Assembly (NCBI RefSeq): GCF_040954645.1 | Contig: NC_092810.1 | Location: forward strand, 13,068,377 to 13,132,376 | Length of the DNA stretch: 64,000 nucleotides | Direction of reading: 5' to 3' | DNA from: Diabrotica undecimpunctata | Taxonomy: Eukaryota > Arthropoda > Insecta > Coleoptera > Chrysomelidae | In this document: positions 1 through 10,713 of the stretch, piece by piece | How the letters are laid out: the number at the start of each line of letters is the position of its first letter | How positions within the stretch are numbered: the first letter of the stretch is position 1 | The notes under the pieces: model-generated | Seen by the model: only the letters and a program-made list of their open reading frames with translations | Databases searched by the model: none | What the model was told of the DNA's origin: nothing | Program-made: the position numbers and the translations under genes

Positions 1-500
1 TACCTAGTGTTGCTTTATGACAGATAGGTCCTTTCTCAAGTTATAAGTTGAGAACTATACGTTCAACATACTACAAAACCATGCCCCAACCATCAAATTT
101 TGTTTATTTCATATAATAGTTCAACGAACACCTTAAGACCCTCATATCCATTAAGAATAAAAACAAATCCCACAACTTAATCATCAGTAAAGCTGACACC
201 ATAATTTTTCGTTTTACTTAATTTTAACAGAGCCAACCCACAACCATTCCATTTTCACAATTAAGGTCATTATACACCTGCAACTCATTAAACTTATAAC
301 TTTTATATTTCTCATATACCTAGTGTTGCTTTATGACAGATAGGGTCCTTCTTAAGTTATAAGTTGAGTACTATACTATTAACATACTACAAAACCATGT
401 TCCAACCATAATCGAGTTCTATAATCGAGTTATAAGTTAAATATTACATGGACATTATACTACAAAAGTTTTATTTTATTCACTCAAGAACACTTTCATA
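1..500. repeat. Direct repeat, period about 316 bp
   Basis: A block beginning TACCTAGTGTTGCTTTATGA at 1 recurs at 317 with a few substitutions and stays similar for about 95 bp. A third, weaker echo (AGTTATAAGTT followed by ACTACAAAA) lies near 425-500. This could be two or three units of a satellite-like array cut by the window edge, or tandem pieces of one element. No coding signal is visible. Confidence 0.7.
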
Positions 501-1090
501 TTTTAAATATATTCATTCCACCAATAACAATAAAATTTCAAGAACTCAACTTCCCACATGTATCTAGTTTCTATTTTCCAGGTACCAAATGTTGAAGAAA
601 CATAAAGCACCTCATATTAAAATCTCTATTGCACAACACTACTACACACATGTATATTTGGTTGCCTAACTATAATCACATAATCTCTTCTCCACATTTC
701 ATCTCATATACATAATTTTAAAACAACAACATTGATGGTTGATACTGTTATATTAATTTATTTTACTTTAACAATTTTAAATAACGTTGGCTTTTGTCTT
801 AAGTAGACACATACAGTTATATTGACTGCTCTGTTACGACTTCCGTCCTAACTTGTCAACATTGTCATTTCAATGAGTTGCTTCCATAAAGTCCTCGTAG
901 CCACACCGTCTCAGGACTAGCAACTTCAACGTGGAGTCATATGTCGCCATGTTACCTAATCCAACGGTAACTTTAACATCTTAATATTTTAAATCTTACT
1001 CCTAGTAAGTATTAACCACACTTTACATTAACCTTGGTCAAAATTTAAACTTCATGTTCTTTTTAATTTGGTGGTTACATATTTTTTAGG
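501..1090. other. No gene seen
   Basis: AT-rich sequence with a slightly GC-richer patch around 830-970. I saw no coding similarity, TIR or tandem array. Confidence 0.5.
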
Positions 1091-1130
1091 ACACTGATGA
1101 TGGGATGATGGATTCCGAAAACGTCTTGTC
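1091..1130 (+). other. Hammerhead-like core (retroelement 3' end?)
   Basis: CTGATGA at 1094-1100 and GAAA at 1117-1120 enclose a short segment that can form a weak GGGA/TTCC stem. That is the order of the conserved hammerhead ribozyme core. Hammerheads occur near the ends of Penelope-like retroelements and in other repeats. The flanking stems I and III were not verified, so this is a motif call only. Confidence 0.3.
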
Positions 1131-1204
1131 TAACATAGCCCGTTTGGGTTTTTAAATATATATCTTTTACAAAGGATTTTAATTAATTTTTTAATATATG
1201 GTAT

Positions 1205-1779
1205 ACAGCCAACTACAGGAACGTAGATTCCTTGTGGAACTCCTTTGCTCTTTCAAGCTGAACTTTTTTTTGCTTTGGTGTAAGATTGTGTACTTTTTGG
1301 AACTTGTAAGGCTTGACCTTGAGCTCCTTTGCTTATATTCGTTGCATGCTTCGCTGGGATATTTTCAGTTCTTTGGCCATTTGATTACCACTACGGCGCG
1401 GATTTCGCTCAAGTCGAGCCTTCACTTTCCGAACCATTTCAGGTGATGTTGCTGTTTCGTCCACCGCCATAGCGTTTAGCAATGCTACCAGTATCATTAT
1501 AACGAGTTATGGTGCGAAACATTTTATTCGCTTTGAGGTGTTTGAGCTGACGAACAATAGCTGGTTGTGATTTTTCAGCCAAATATAACGCAATCACACT
1601 ATTATGTTTAAATTCCATTGCAAATAAATTTTGTTGTATGTATAAAACTCTAATGCAAATGCTTTTGACGGCTTATAAACATACTGAAGTGTTATCAGGC
1701 CAACTTTGACCTAGCTGTCATTATCGATTTGCCAGATATATTGATGTGAAGTTGGTAACAGTTCAATTGCGGAACCCTG
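1205..1779 (-). pseudogene. mariner-family transposase, N-terminal remnant
   Basis: On the minus strand a start codon at 1618 opens a frame whose product resembles the N-terminal helix-turn-helix half of mariner-type (IS630/Tc1/mariner) transposases. After a frameshift near the RYGGGR segment it continues with SPEMVRKVKARLERNPRRSG and then LKVKPYKFQKVHNLTPKQKK. An in-frame TAA interrupts the stretch after the SQRSMQRI motif. The DDE catalytic half is absent: similarity stops near 1205. The 5' terminus reads CAGGGTTCCGCAATTG from 1779 and is flanked by TA, as expected for this superfamily. It is a dead, 3'-truncated copy. Family level is secure; the subfamily is not. Confidence 0.8.
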
Positions 1780-1781
1780 TA

Positions 1782-2204
1782 TATACATACAACTTTAAAA
1801 TAAAAGAGATTTTATACAAATATTTACCAAAAAAATAATTCAGGCGCTAATGAGTTAATCAAGAATATCATAAATGTTAAATGATTTCTCTGGTTGACTG
1901 TCAACCATTACTTAACATTTTTCATTTGACATTTCAAAATGAGTAGGTAGCTACTAGCTGTTTAATTTTTACATTTATATAGAAATAATATTGGTTATTA
2001 ATTGCTGTGTAAAATAATCTTGTTGTACTTAATTTTCTTATAAATGCTTGTTCAAAATAAAGACCTAACCAAAGTTAAATTGATCAATGATCTGTTAAAC
2101 TTAAAATGTCGCGTCATTTAGCATCTTCACTGTGCTACCAGCCACACGTCGTAATAAATCGATTCGAAAGTCGTCCTTAAATCCTCCTTAAATTACATTT
2201 TTCT
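1782..2204. other. No gene seen
   Basis: AT-rich DNA between the mariner terminus and the 3' tail of the LINE that follows. No recognisable coding or structured element. Confidence 0.5.
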
Positions 2205-3765
2205 TCGTTAAGTTTTCTTTTTTTCTTCTTCGCGCGACTAGGATTACTCCTGTTTACCTCTTATTTTGTTTCAGTCGTTGTTGACTGTACATTAACTTTT
2301 CACCTTTTTGGCGGCCTTCCAACGGGTGTTCTGCTATACGGCTTGTTGTTTTTACAGATGTTCGCTAATCTATCTGGTCCCATTCGGTTTACATGTTCGT
2401 TCCAGTTTTTTTTCTTATTTTTATGTACCTGTTAATATTTTGAATTTTGCATTGTTCGCGTATACTTATGTTGGTTTGTCTGTCTCTTAATGATATGCCC
2501 GCTATTGATCTTAATACTTTCATTTCAATATTGTTGATTTGTTGTTTCGTCTTTCTTGTATCGGTCTTTGTCCCCGCTGCATTATGTTAGGATTGGTCTT
2601 ACTGTTGTCTTGTATACTTTCATTTTGCTTTCCGTGGTCAGATATTTGTTTCTCCATATGATTTCTTGCCGCTTTTGATGCTTTCCTTGTGGTCTCTGTT
2701 CTTATATCCCTGTCACTAGTAATCTCTACTCCTAGGTAATTGAATTTCATTACTTGTTCTAAAATTTTGCCATCTATTTCCAGTTTGCCTCTACGAGGCT
2801 CTTTACTGATCACTAAACATTTAGTTTTTTCTACTGATATTCTCATATTAAGTTCGTTTTCTGTGATATTGAAAGTATGAAGCTACCTTTGTAGGTCATC
2901 TTCGTTATCAGAAATTGGTACTGCATCATCGGCATAGCAAAGTATCGTGATTTTATGCGTTCCCATGTGGTTTTTGTGACGTTTTCTTACTTCGTGAATT
3001 ATTTGATTCATCACCATATTGAATAACAATGGACTGAGCGAGTCTCCTTGACGGATTCCTTTTTTTAGTTCTATGCATTCTGTTTCCCCTGTTGGCATTA
3101 TAACTATGGTGTTGTTGTTCTTGTTAATTTTATTAATTGTCCTTATTATCTGATGGTCTATTTGTTCAGCTTGTAATAAATTTAAGATGTCATCGCTTTC
3201 ATCTGTCAAAAGCACTTTTTAAATCTACAAAGCACATATATGCTGGTTTTCCATATTTAATAGACTTCTCTATTATTTGTCTGATAATAAAAATTGCGTC
3301 TATTGTGGTGCGGTTCTTCCGGAAGCCTTGTTGTTCATCTGCCATGTTCACTTTGTCCTCGATGTTATCTTTTATAACTGCCGTTAACAATTTTAATGTA
3401 CTATTCATCAGACTAATGATTCTATAATTTTCAGAACTTCTCGGGTCTCCTGTTTTAAGTATCGGTAGCAGGAGACTTTCCTTCCATTCCGCTGGCACTA
3501 CTCCGATAATTATTATATCGACGAATAATGTTAGGAGCGATTTGCGTAGTGTTGTTCCTCCATATTTTAGCAGTTCATTGTTTATCTTATCAGGACCAGG
3601 TGCTTTTCTGTTTTTTAATTTTTTTATTCGTTCTTGTAGCTCTTCTTCTGATATTAGTACTGTATCGTGAGTTTCGTTAATGATTCTTTCTCTGTTTTTT
3701 TTTTCTCCTTCTCCATATAATTTCGTGAAATGCTCATGATGAAATGCCTTCGTTAAGTCTATATT
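2205..3765 (-). pseudogene. LINE reverse transcriptase remnant, 5'-truncated
   Basis: The minus strand carries a non-LTR reverse transcriptase in pieces. In order: the linker and RT entry (KNRKAPGPDKINNELLKYGG near 3600), finger motifs (PAEWKESLLLPILKTG; GFRKNR), the palm start (FVDLKSAFDR), GIRQGDSLSPLLFN, the catalytic box CYADDAVPI near 2930, then KTKCLVISKEPRR and YLGVEI. The C-terminal WNEHVNRM and VGRPPKRWK segment ends near 2290. A GAAGAAG-rich tail follows at about 2205-2240, marking the 3' end. Frameshifts break it between 3215 and 3199 and around 2850, and the endonuclease domain is missing. It belongs to the RTE/CRE-like LINE group common in insects; clade placement needs a tree. 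Confidence 0.85.
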
Positions 3766-4555
3766 TTAAAGTAGTTTTTTAATAATCAGTTACCCAGAAT
3801 TTATTTTGTTTTATTTATTCATTTAAATATATTGTGGCCAGTGCAATTAAGTGGATTAACCGTTGAAAAAGGATTTTGTTAATAATGCAACCATTCTCGC
3901 TAAATTTTTCAATTATAAAATCCCATAAAATACTATTGCATACAATAAGAAAGCTTTCGCTAAATCCGATTTTACTTAATAAAATAGACTGCTACTCTTT
4001 AATCCTGCTGTTGGGTTCAAATCCGGATTTATCCCCGAAAGTTTCCATTACGGAGGCTTGGGTTAACTAGTTTCGTTCGCTAAGCTAGTTTTTATTTTAA
4101 AATTCTAATAATTTTTCGGCCTTTATTAGCGCTAAGGTAAAGTACAAAATTTAGTTTTGAACGGTAACAGTCATAAAAGTAATTTTAATAATCGTTTTTG
4201 CAATAGGTAGCTTAACCAATAAAGCCAGGAGCATGTTTTCGGTGTATATTACATCATATTTGTCCAAAACTAACGAAGTTTATCGATAATGGTTTTGTAA
4301 TTAACACCTTAACTGTAGAACAATTTCCATTGATTGAAATCAGAGACATGGAGACTTTTCTAAATTAGAATTTATGAATTCAGTTTAGAATCTCATAAAG
4401 ACAAATAACGACAGTCGTTTTTATTTAAACTACCAAAATAGGTGGGCTTTATGCAGCTTATACTAGAATAGTGGAAATATCAGGACACATTCGCTGAATT
4501 TCCGTGTTTGAGTTTGTATCTACCCGACTGTCTGAAAACGTAGATACAGAAATAA
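3766..4555. other. No gene seen
   Basis: AT-rich DNA. A 13-residue stretch near 4031-4070 (SPKVSITEAW) faintly resembles part of the LINE endonuclease at 15.1 kb but is too short to call. Confidence 0.4.
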
Positions 4556-6563
4556 CATTATAGACTAGGCGGGATCTGTAGAAATTCAGACCATAATGGA
4601 CATTTTCCATAGGAAGCTATTTTTTTGCTAGAATCCCTTCAGGATGTGCCCAATATCGATAATCACGATATGCGCCAGTTGCAAACCCTGTGCTAAATTT
4701 TTTATTTAACAAAATCTGAAAACAATTGAAAGTTTCTCATTTTTTTGCTCCTATTTTCGTTTATAATTCGGAAAATATTGATCCTAGAGAAAAAATTATC
4801 AGAAGTTAAAAGTTTCGTTATTCAATTTTACACAATTATTCGTTAGCTAGACATTGAAAATTTAATGTTTATTGTTGAAAAAATAGCAATAATTGGAAAA
4901 AAAGTACAAAAAAAATGAAGTTAATCCTTTAAATGTGTTCGACATTCTAAACTTGACTTACAAGCTCCATATTCCGCCTAGAAAAACTTTTTAATATGTT
5001 TAAGACGTGTGCTAAATTTTGTTAAGATCGGTCGGATAGGTTTTGCATAATAATTTTGCAATCCAGCCTACTGGAAAAAAATCGCAAATTTTCAAATTTA
5101 TAGTAGGCCCTAAATAAGGCTTTCAGATAGTTGCAAATTTTTTTACATATAAAGGAAGGCTCAAGCTTTTAAACGCTTTTTGTAAAATTCAAATCGGTTT
5201 ACTAGGAGAGCCTAGAAATTTTTTTTTAAGTTTTAAACAATTTTTAGGCTTATAAACAAATTGAATAACAATTTATAAATACATATTTGTTTACTAAAAG
5301 TAACAATTTACTTCAATGTATAAATGCAAGCTCAAAAAAATGCATGAAGAGAAAATGCAAATACTTGTTTAACATTGTTTATTGCAAATTTCCCAATTTG
5401 CAATTAAAAATGGTATCTGAAAATATGATATTTATAATCCTTGTCGTCCGAGACAGCGATATAAAACAAAAGAGCCAAATTGGTTAACAAGAAGCCGAGA
5501 TAATGCAATTTTTAGCGCGCGCTATGATTTTGCGCACATTTCGAGTGAATGTCCCCCACCACCACCTCTCATGCATTTCGAGCGACATTTTACGCGAAAA
5601 CGGTTTTTTATTTGTCTTTTTTATGGATGTTGCCATGAAGCGCATTACGTAAAACTTTTGATATAAAAAGTACTTGAGAAGGCGAGGGTATCTGTTTAAA
5701 AACGAGCCCTCTATCATTTATGGTTACACGGCAAATGTATGCCAACTTTGACCTTCAATATCTCGGCAACCAGTAAGCCTAATGTATCTTTTTTTAAAGA
5801 AGCATCTTTTAATATTCTTTAAGTGTATAAATTTTGAAATTGAAATGTTTAAAGCTCGTAAAGTTATTCAATTTGTTTATAAGCCTAATATATATAAAAA
5901 ATGTTTAAAACTTCTAGGCTCTCCTAGTGAACCGATTTAAATTTTACAAAAAGCCTTTCAAAGTTTGAGCTTTCCTTTAAGTGTAAAAAAATTTGCAACT
6001 ATCTGAGAGCCTTATTTAGGGCCTACTATAAATTTGAAAATTTGCGATTTTTTTCCAGTATACTGGATTGCAAAATTATTATGCAAAACCTATCCGACCG
6101 ATCTTAACAAAATTTAGCACACGTCTTAAACATATTAAAAAGTTTTTCTAGGCGGAATATGGAGCTTGTAAGTCAAGTTTAGAATGTCGAACACATTTAA
6201 AGGATTAACTTCATTTTTTTGTACTTTTTTTTCCAATTATTGCTATTTTTTCAACAATAAACATTAAATTTTCAATTTCTAGCTAACGAAATATTGTGTA
6301 AAATGGAATAACGAAACTTTTAACTTCTTATAATTTTTTCTCTAGGATCAATATTTTCCGAATTATAAAAGAAAATAGGAGCAAAAAAATGAGAAATTTT
6401 CAATTGTTTTCAGATTTTGTTAAATAAAAAATTTAGCACAGGGTTTGCGACTGGCGCATATCGTGATTATCGATATTGGGCACATCCTGAAGGGATTCCA
6501 GCAAAAAAATAGCTTCCTATGGAAAATGTCCAATCCAAAACAGATCCCGCCTGGACTATTATA
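4556..6563. repeat. Foldback element: inverted repeat, arms about 700 bp
   Basis: The left arm (about 4556-5271, from the ACTAGGCGGGATCTG side) is an imperfect reverse complement of the right arm (about 5866-6563, ending CAGATCCCGCC). Matching landmarks include GATATGCGCCAGTTGCAAAC on the left against its complement near 6440-6470, and CTAGGAGAGCCTAGAA near 5202 against its complement near 5920. The 590-bp spacer (5272-5865) is GC-richer in its middle and has no recognisable ORF. This could be a non-autonomous DNA transposon with very long TIRs or an inverted duplication. I could not find a clean target-site duplication. Confidence 0.85.
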
Positions 6564-6639
6564 ATATTAATGCCTATTGATACACGGAAAGTTTGAAAAA
6601 TTGTGTTTCTTTCGCCGTTTATTTTTATATATTTGGCGT

Positions 6640-7375
6640 CACAATTTATAAAATTCTTATCTAAGCTCTTGCTGAAATTTGTAAATCTTTTACACATTTG
6701 TGCCTGTCTGTTCCAAAAGTTGGCGATCATTCTGGCTATGATGACTTTGTTGGTTGCATACGGAATAGCTGTGTTGAAGTCTTTTTGTACCATGCCCTCA
6801 GGTTAGCAAGCCAGGATAATCTTCTTCGTCCTGGGGCCCTTTTTCTTCAATTTTACCTTGCAAAATGCATTAAAGTAGCTCATATCTGCCTGCCTTGATT
6901 TCTCATTATATGTCCCAAGTACTGCAGCTTACGGCTATTCACGATGTTGACCAAATCCACGGTTGTGTTCAACCTCCGTAGTACTTGTTCATTAGTGACT
7001 TTGTCTGTCCATGGTATCTTCGGTATTTAATACTTCTCCATAAAACCTGAAGATTTTATGAAGTTTCGGAGTTTAATATCCACGTTTCTCTTCCGTACAG
7101 AAGCACTGAGTACATGTAACATCTAAGGAGCCTTATTTCTATTTTTAGAGTAGGGTCATGGCTCTTGAATACAAGGTAAGTCAAGAATGACTTTTCTTGC
7201 TGCGACATTTTTTGCCTTTCTGATGCGACATTTAATCTCTTGGGTATTGTCTCACGACTCATTGATTATAAGTCTCAAGTAGTTGTACTATCAGACACGT
7301 TCAATTCTCATTTGGTTCACATACAAATTGGCTTCAGTTATGTTTTCCGTGCTGATGATCATTAGCGTGGTTTTA
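6640..7375 (-). pseudogene. RTE-like LINE C-terminal fragment
   Basis: Read on the minus strand from 7375: NITEANLYVNQMRIERV, then RLLRCYMYSVLLYGRETW (the conserved post-RT segment), a PWTDKVTNE-type stretch in a shifted frame, LQYLGH, and finally RRLSWLANL-like and ATNKVIIARMIAN near 6700. This is the standard C-terminal region of the insect RTE-like LINEs seen elsewhere in the window. Several frameshifts and stops make it non-functional. It abuts an oppositely oriented LINE piece at about 7380. Confidence 0.8.
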
Positions 7376-7382
7376 TATATAA

Positions 7383-7875
7383 GGCATAAGGCATTTGACC
7401 GTTGTCAGCACCAGGAGATGGTCGCAGCCCTACAAAGAGTAGGAGTGGATGGCAAGAACATTCGGATCATCATGAATTTATACTGAAACCAGTGTGCTCA
7501 AGTCAAGATCGAAGACCAGCTGACCGACCAAGTAAATATTATGCGAGGAGTAAGGCAAGGCTGTGTGCTCTTGCCGACTCTTTTCAATATACACTCTAAG
7601 GCAATTTTTATTGGAGCCCTCACAAATTTAGAGATGGGAATCCTAGTAAACGGTGAATACATCAATAATATCCGCTACGCCGATGACACTGTATTACTAG
7701 CAATCAGCCTAAATGATCTGCAAGCGTTACTATCTTGTGGTTAAAAACATTCGACAATGGTTTGGGATGACCTCCGCGGAGATGTTTCGCAGAGCAGTCA
7801 ACAAAACCATGATAGCCTTGATAATCGCCAACATCCGTACTGGATAAGGCACTGAAGAAGAAAAAGAAAAGTATG
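7383..7875 (+). pseudogene. RTE-like LINE with internal deletion
   Basis: Starts inside the RT palm (KAFDRCQHQEM) and proceeds through VKIEDQLTDQVN, MRGVRQGCVLLPTLFNIHSK and the catalytic IRYADDTVLL near 7672. At about 7733 it jumps directly to the C-terminal tail (WLKNIRQWFGMTSAEMFRRA, then IALIIANIRTG) in another frame. Roughly 600 bp of the family's usual sequence are therefore missing. The 3' tail GAAGAAGAAAAAGAAAA ends near 7875. It sits head-to-head with the preceding minus-strand copy. Confidence 0.8.
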
Positions 7876-8715
7876 TTTCTTTATTTATTTGTATTTGAGT
7901 TTTTGACTACTTTTTTATAAAAAGTACACTTAAACAAAAAGAAGCGCTTACTTTATTATTAAAACAAAAAAAAAATATGTGGTGTGCAAAGTCACCTGCT
8001 AGTGTCGGGTGACTTTGTTTCAAGCTACATTTTACATCTATTCTCTGTGAATATTATTGTATGGGCTAAATTCACCCTACAAGATGAATCAGAAAGAAAC
8101 ATTTTGTTAGGTATAAAAAAATTTTTATTTAAATTTTAAACAAAAAAAAACTAAAACTAACATGCAACTCTACATAGGGCCCTAAGTTCACAAAAAATAT
8201 AATTTCTTAAAAAAATGAACAATAAAACGATTTACAATCTTTTTTTAAATCTGGAAAGAAATATCGGTTATCTCCAAGTTCCAATGGCTCTATGAAATCA
8301 ATTCCAAGTGGTAGGATTTTCTTACTGGCACCCAACCGTAACAGTTATTACTACCTCTTACAAATCCAACGAATTAACCTGGAAAACTGTCCAAGTAGTC
8401 GGATACAATGATTTTAATTACTAAGTCTCCAACTCGAATGGAAAACTCTTGTAGATCTGCATTATTCCTATAGCTCTCATTACATGCAAGATTAGACGTA
8501 GTATCTACAGTGTTTCCAAAATCTTGTATTTAATTGAAACACCAACCGAGTCTTTGGCCCGGTTGGTATTTCTCTTTTTCTTCTTTCTTTTCAATGACTA
8601 CTCGGATTAGTTGTGAACACTATTCCATCCCTCCGTACTTCCCGTCATCTTCACGATCATCTCTCTTACGGTCACAGGGTTCATACCTATTTCTTTATAC
8701 ATTTTGTTTCTCTCC
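7876..8715. other. Unassigned; hairpin and coding-like remnant
   Basis: CAAAGTCACC (7987-7996) and GGTGACTTTG (8008-8017) form a perfect 10-bp stem with an 11-nt loop. On the minus strand, 8530-8220 reads as a broken frame containing LQEFSIRVGDLVIKIIVSDY and YGWVPVRKSYHLEL, which I cannot assign. CCAACCG...CGGTTGG at 8542-8566 is another small hairpin. 8570-8715 is the distal tail beside the next LINE. Confidence 0.4.
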
Positions 8716-9467
8716 ACTGTATATCTATTCTTCTTTTTCCTTTGCCCTATCCGTTTCGGACGTTGGCTATTAACAAGGCTATTTTGACTTTGTTTACGGC
8801 ACCTCTGAACAGTTCGGTCGATGTTAGTCCGAACCATTGTCGCAGGTTATGCATCCATGAGTGTCGTCTTCTTCCCGGTCCCCTCCTACTGTCGATTCTT
8901 CCTTGGACTATTAACTGTAGCAGCCGGTACTTAGTATGCCTCATAACATGTCCGAAGTACTCAAGCTTCCGTTTCTTTACGGTGAAGATTATTTCTTTGC
9001 TTTTGCCTATTCTCTGCATTACTTCCACGTTAGTGATGTGGTCTGTCCAGGATATCCGAAGAATACACAGCTTAAAGGATTCTAGTTTCTTCAGGGTGGC
9101 TTCCGTTGTGGTCCATGCCTCTGCTCCATAGAACAAGACTGGGAAGGCATAACACTTGACCAGTCTTAATTTTAGTTCCATTGAGATTTTGCTTGTGAAC
9201 CACTTTTTCATATTGTTAAACGCGTTTCGCGCTTTTTCAATTCCTGATCTTATTTCTGTTGACTGGTCCCATTTTGTGTTGACTGTGATTCCAAGGTATG
9301 TGTATGTCTCCACTTGTTCTATTTTTCGGTTGTTTAATGTCAATTGCATCGGAGGTTGTTGTGTTCTGTTGATGAGCATGCATTTAGTTTTGGTTGTATT
9401 GAGTTCTAAACCATATTCTTGACTTGCTGTGTGTATGCTTTGCATGAGTCTTTGAAGCTCGTTAGCT
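8716..9467 (-). pseudogene. RTE-like LINE 3' end, uninterrupted C-terminal frame
   Basis: The minus-strand frame from 9445 to 8747 is open for 232 codons and represents the post-palm region. It contains LELNTTKTKCMLINRTQQ, EQVETYTYLGITVN, LRLVKCYAFPVLFYGAEAW, ILRISWTDHITNVEVMQRIG, KKRKLEYFGHVMRH, GRRRHSWMHNLRQWF and VKIALLIANVRNG. The natural stop is followed by an A/G-rich GGAAAAAGAAGAATAG tail near 8720. The element is 5'-truncated just upstream of this frame (no YADD box). The open frame suggests a relatively recent insertion, but it cannot encode an active protein. Confidence 0.85.
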
Positions 9468-10508
9468 CATACATCTATTACACTCCAGCATTGTGAAGGT
9501 AACAATTTAAGATTATTCGCAGTGTAGGCATTTACCTGTATCTGTCTTTCTAAACCTATGAAGATATGCCCTAAAATAGACAATCTACCCAGTCCCTTAG
9601 GCTCGGGATCGGCATCTTGGTCTACTAGGTAACATCTTCCTTGTTGTTTTACTCTTTTTGCCATCTTTCCATTAATCTTTCCCTTTCTTCTTTTTTTTAT
9701 AGTTGTTGTCAAATGTATTCGAGTTCTTTTACAGCTTTCCTAACTCTGTGTTCAAGTTAAGCTATTACACAAGAATTTTAATTTTTAGATAGCGACATCG
9801 CACTGCTTTTTCAAATTTGTTTTTGTTTTTTTTTTTCTATATTTTTGGTTGTATTTTTATATTAATCTCTTTAGTAGTACTTTTTATTGTTGATGTACAG
9901 AAGTCTGTTGGAAGAATGCCCGTATTTGAATCTTAATTAAGTATTCAATCGATACGTTGGATATGTTTTGCATGTATTTTGTAATTGACTAATACACAAA
10001 CAATATTTCGCAATTTTAAAATTTCAGCCGACAATCTCGATTTGCAAAAGCAAATTTTGTATTAGTACAATGATGCAAAGTACAAAAATCGTAGTATACG
10101 CTGATAAGAAATTGCCCATAAAATTTGAATAACGCCCCGATTTGAATGAAATTTACTGGGAAACTCGCCTCCTCTTCGGTTCTCGGCGTTCTTTTCACAG
10201 GTGGTGTCACTTTATTTCCCTTTTAAAGCTGCCTGGCAAATCGACACATCCAAGCGCATCCCGTTCATGGGCGAAGAAAAGGGGTTGAGTCGTTTCCTGT
10301 TTCTTTTTTAAAATTCATGAACTCAATAATCCTGTTAAGGGTAATTTAGTAAATTTCCTATAAAAGCGAGTTTTATTAGCATGGGATTTGATTCATAGGA
10401 AAAGATATCATTATCGACTGAATTTTCTCAAATTATTTTTAAAAATGGGACATAATTTGAAACAAAAATAATAATACTTTAATAAAAAAAATTACTTAAC
10501 GGTGACAC
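9468..10508. other. No gene seen
   Basis: AT-rich. A lysine-rich open stretch on the minus strand (9712-9467) shows no family resemblance. Nothing else stands out. Confidence 0.4.
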
Positions 10509-10713
10509 AATTTTACACGTATTGTTCTGAAGCTATTTTCTTGTGGCATTTTAAAGTAATTACTTTTTAAATGGGAATAAGCCACAATTAAAGTCACACT
10601 AATGTTTGTATTTTGAGAAAGATTTCCGAAGTGGAAATTGAAACGCCAATAAACTTACTTTAACCTTTAATTGTGGCTTATTCCCATTTAAATATTAATT
10701 AATTTTACACGTA
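10509..10713. mobile_element. Short hairpin element, copy 1, 13-bp TSD
   Basis: The body (10522-10700) starts TTGTTCTGAAG. It contains an inverted pair, TTTAAATGGGAATAAGCC from 10566 and its complement ending near 10692, around a 70-bp centre. It is bounded by a perfect 13-bp direct repeat AATTTTACACGTA (10509-10521 and 10701-10713). A second copy lies at 45657-45834 with a different target repeat. No coding capacity. The hairpin suggests a MITE; the variable target length suggests another mobilisation route. Confidence 0.8.

Noticed and set aside
3876..4070. LINE endonuclease fragment resembling that at 15.1 kb
   Set aside because: Only about 13 residues align; too short to separate from chance.
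7264..7875. Twin-priming 5' inversion of one LINE
   Set aside because: The inverted piece covers the C-terminal tail, not an upstream segment.
7987..8017. Hairpin CAAAGTCACC...GGTGACTTTG as a possible piggyBac end palindrome
   Set aside because: No TTAA lies at the expected 14-18 or 43-46 bp on either side.
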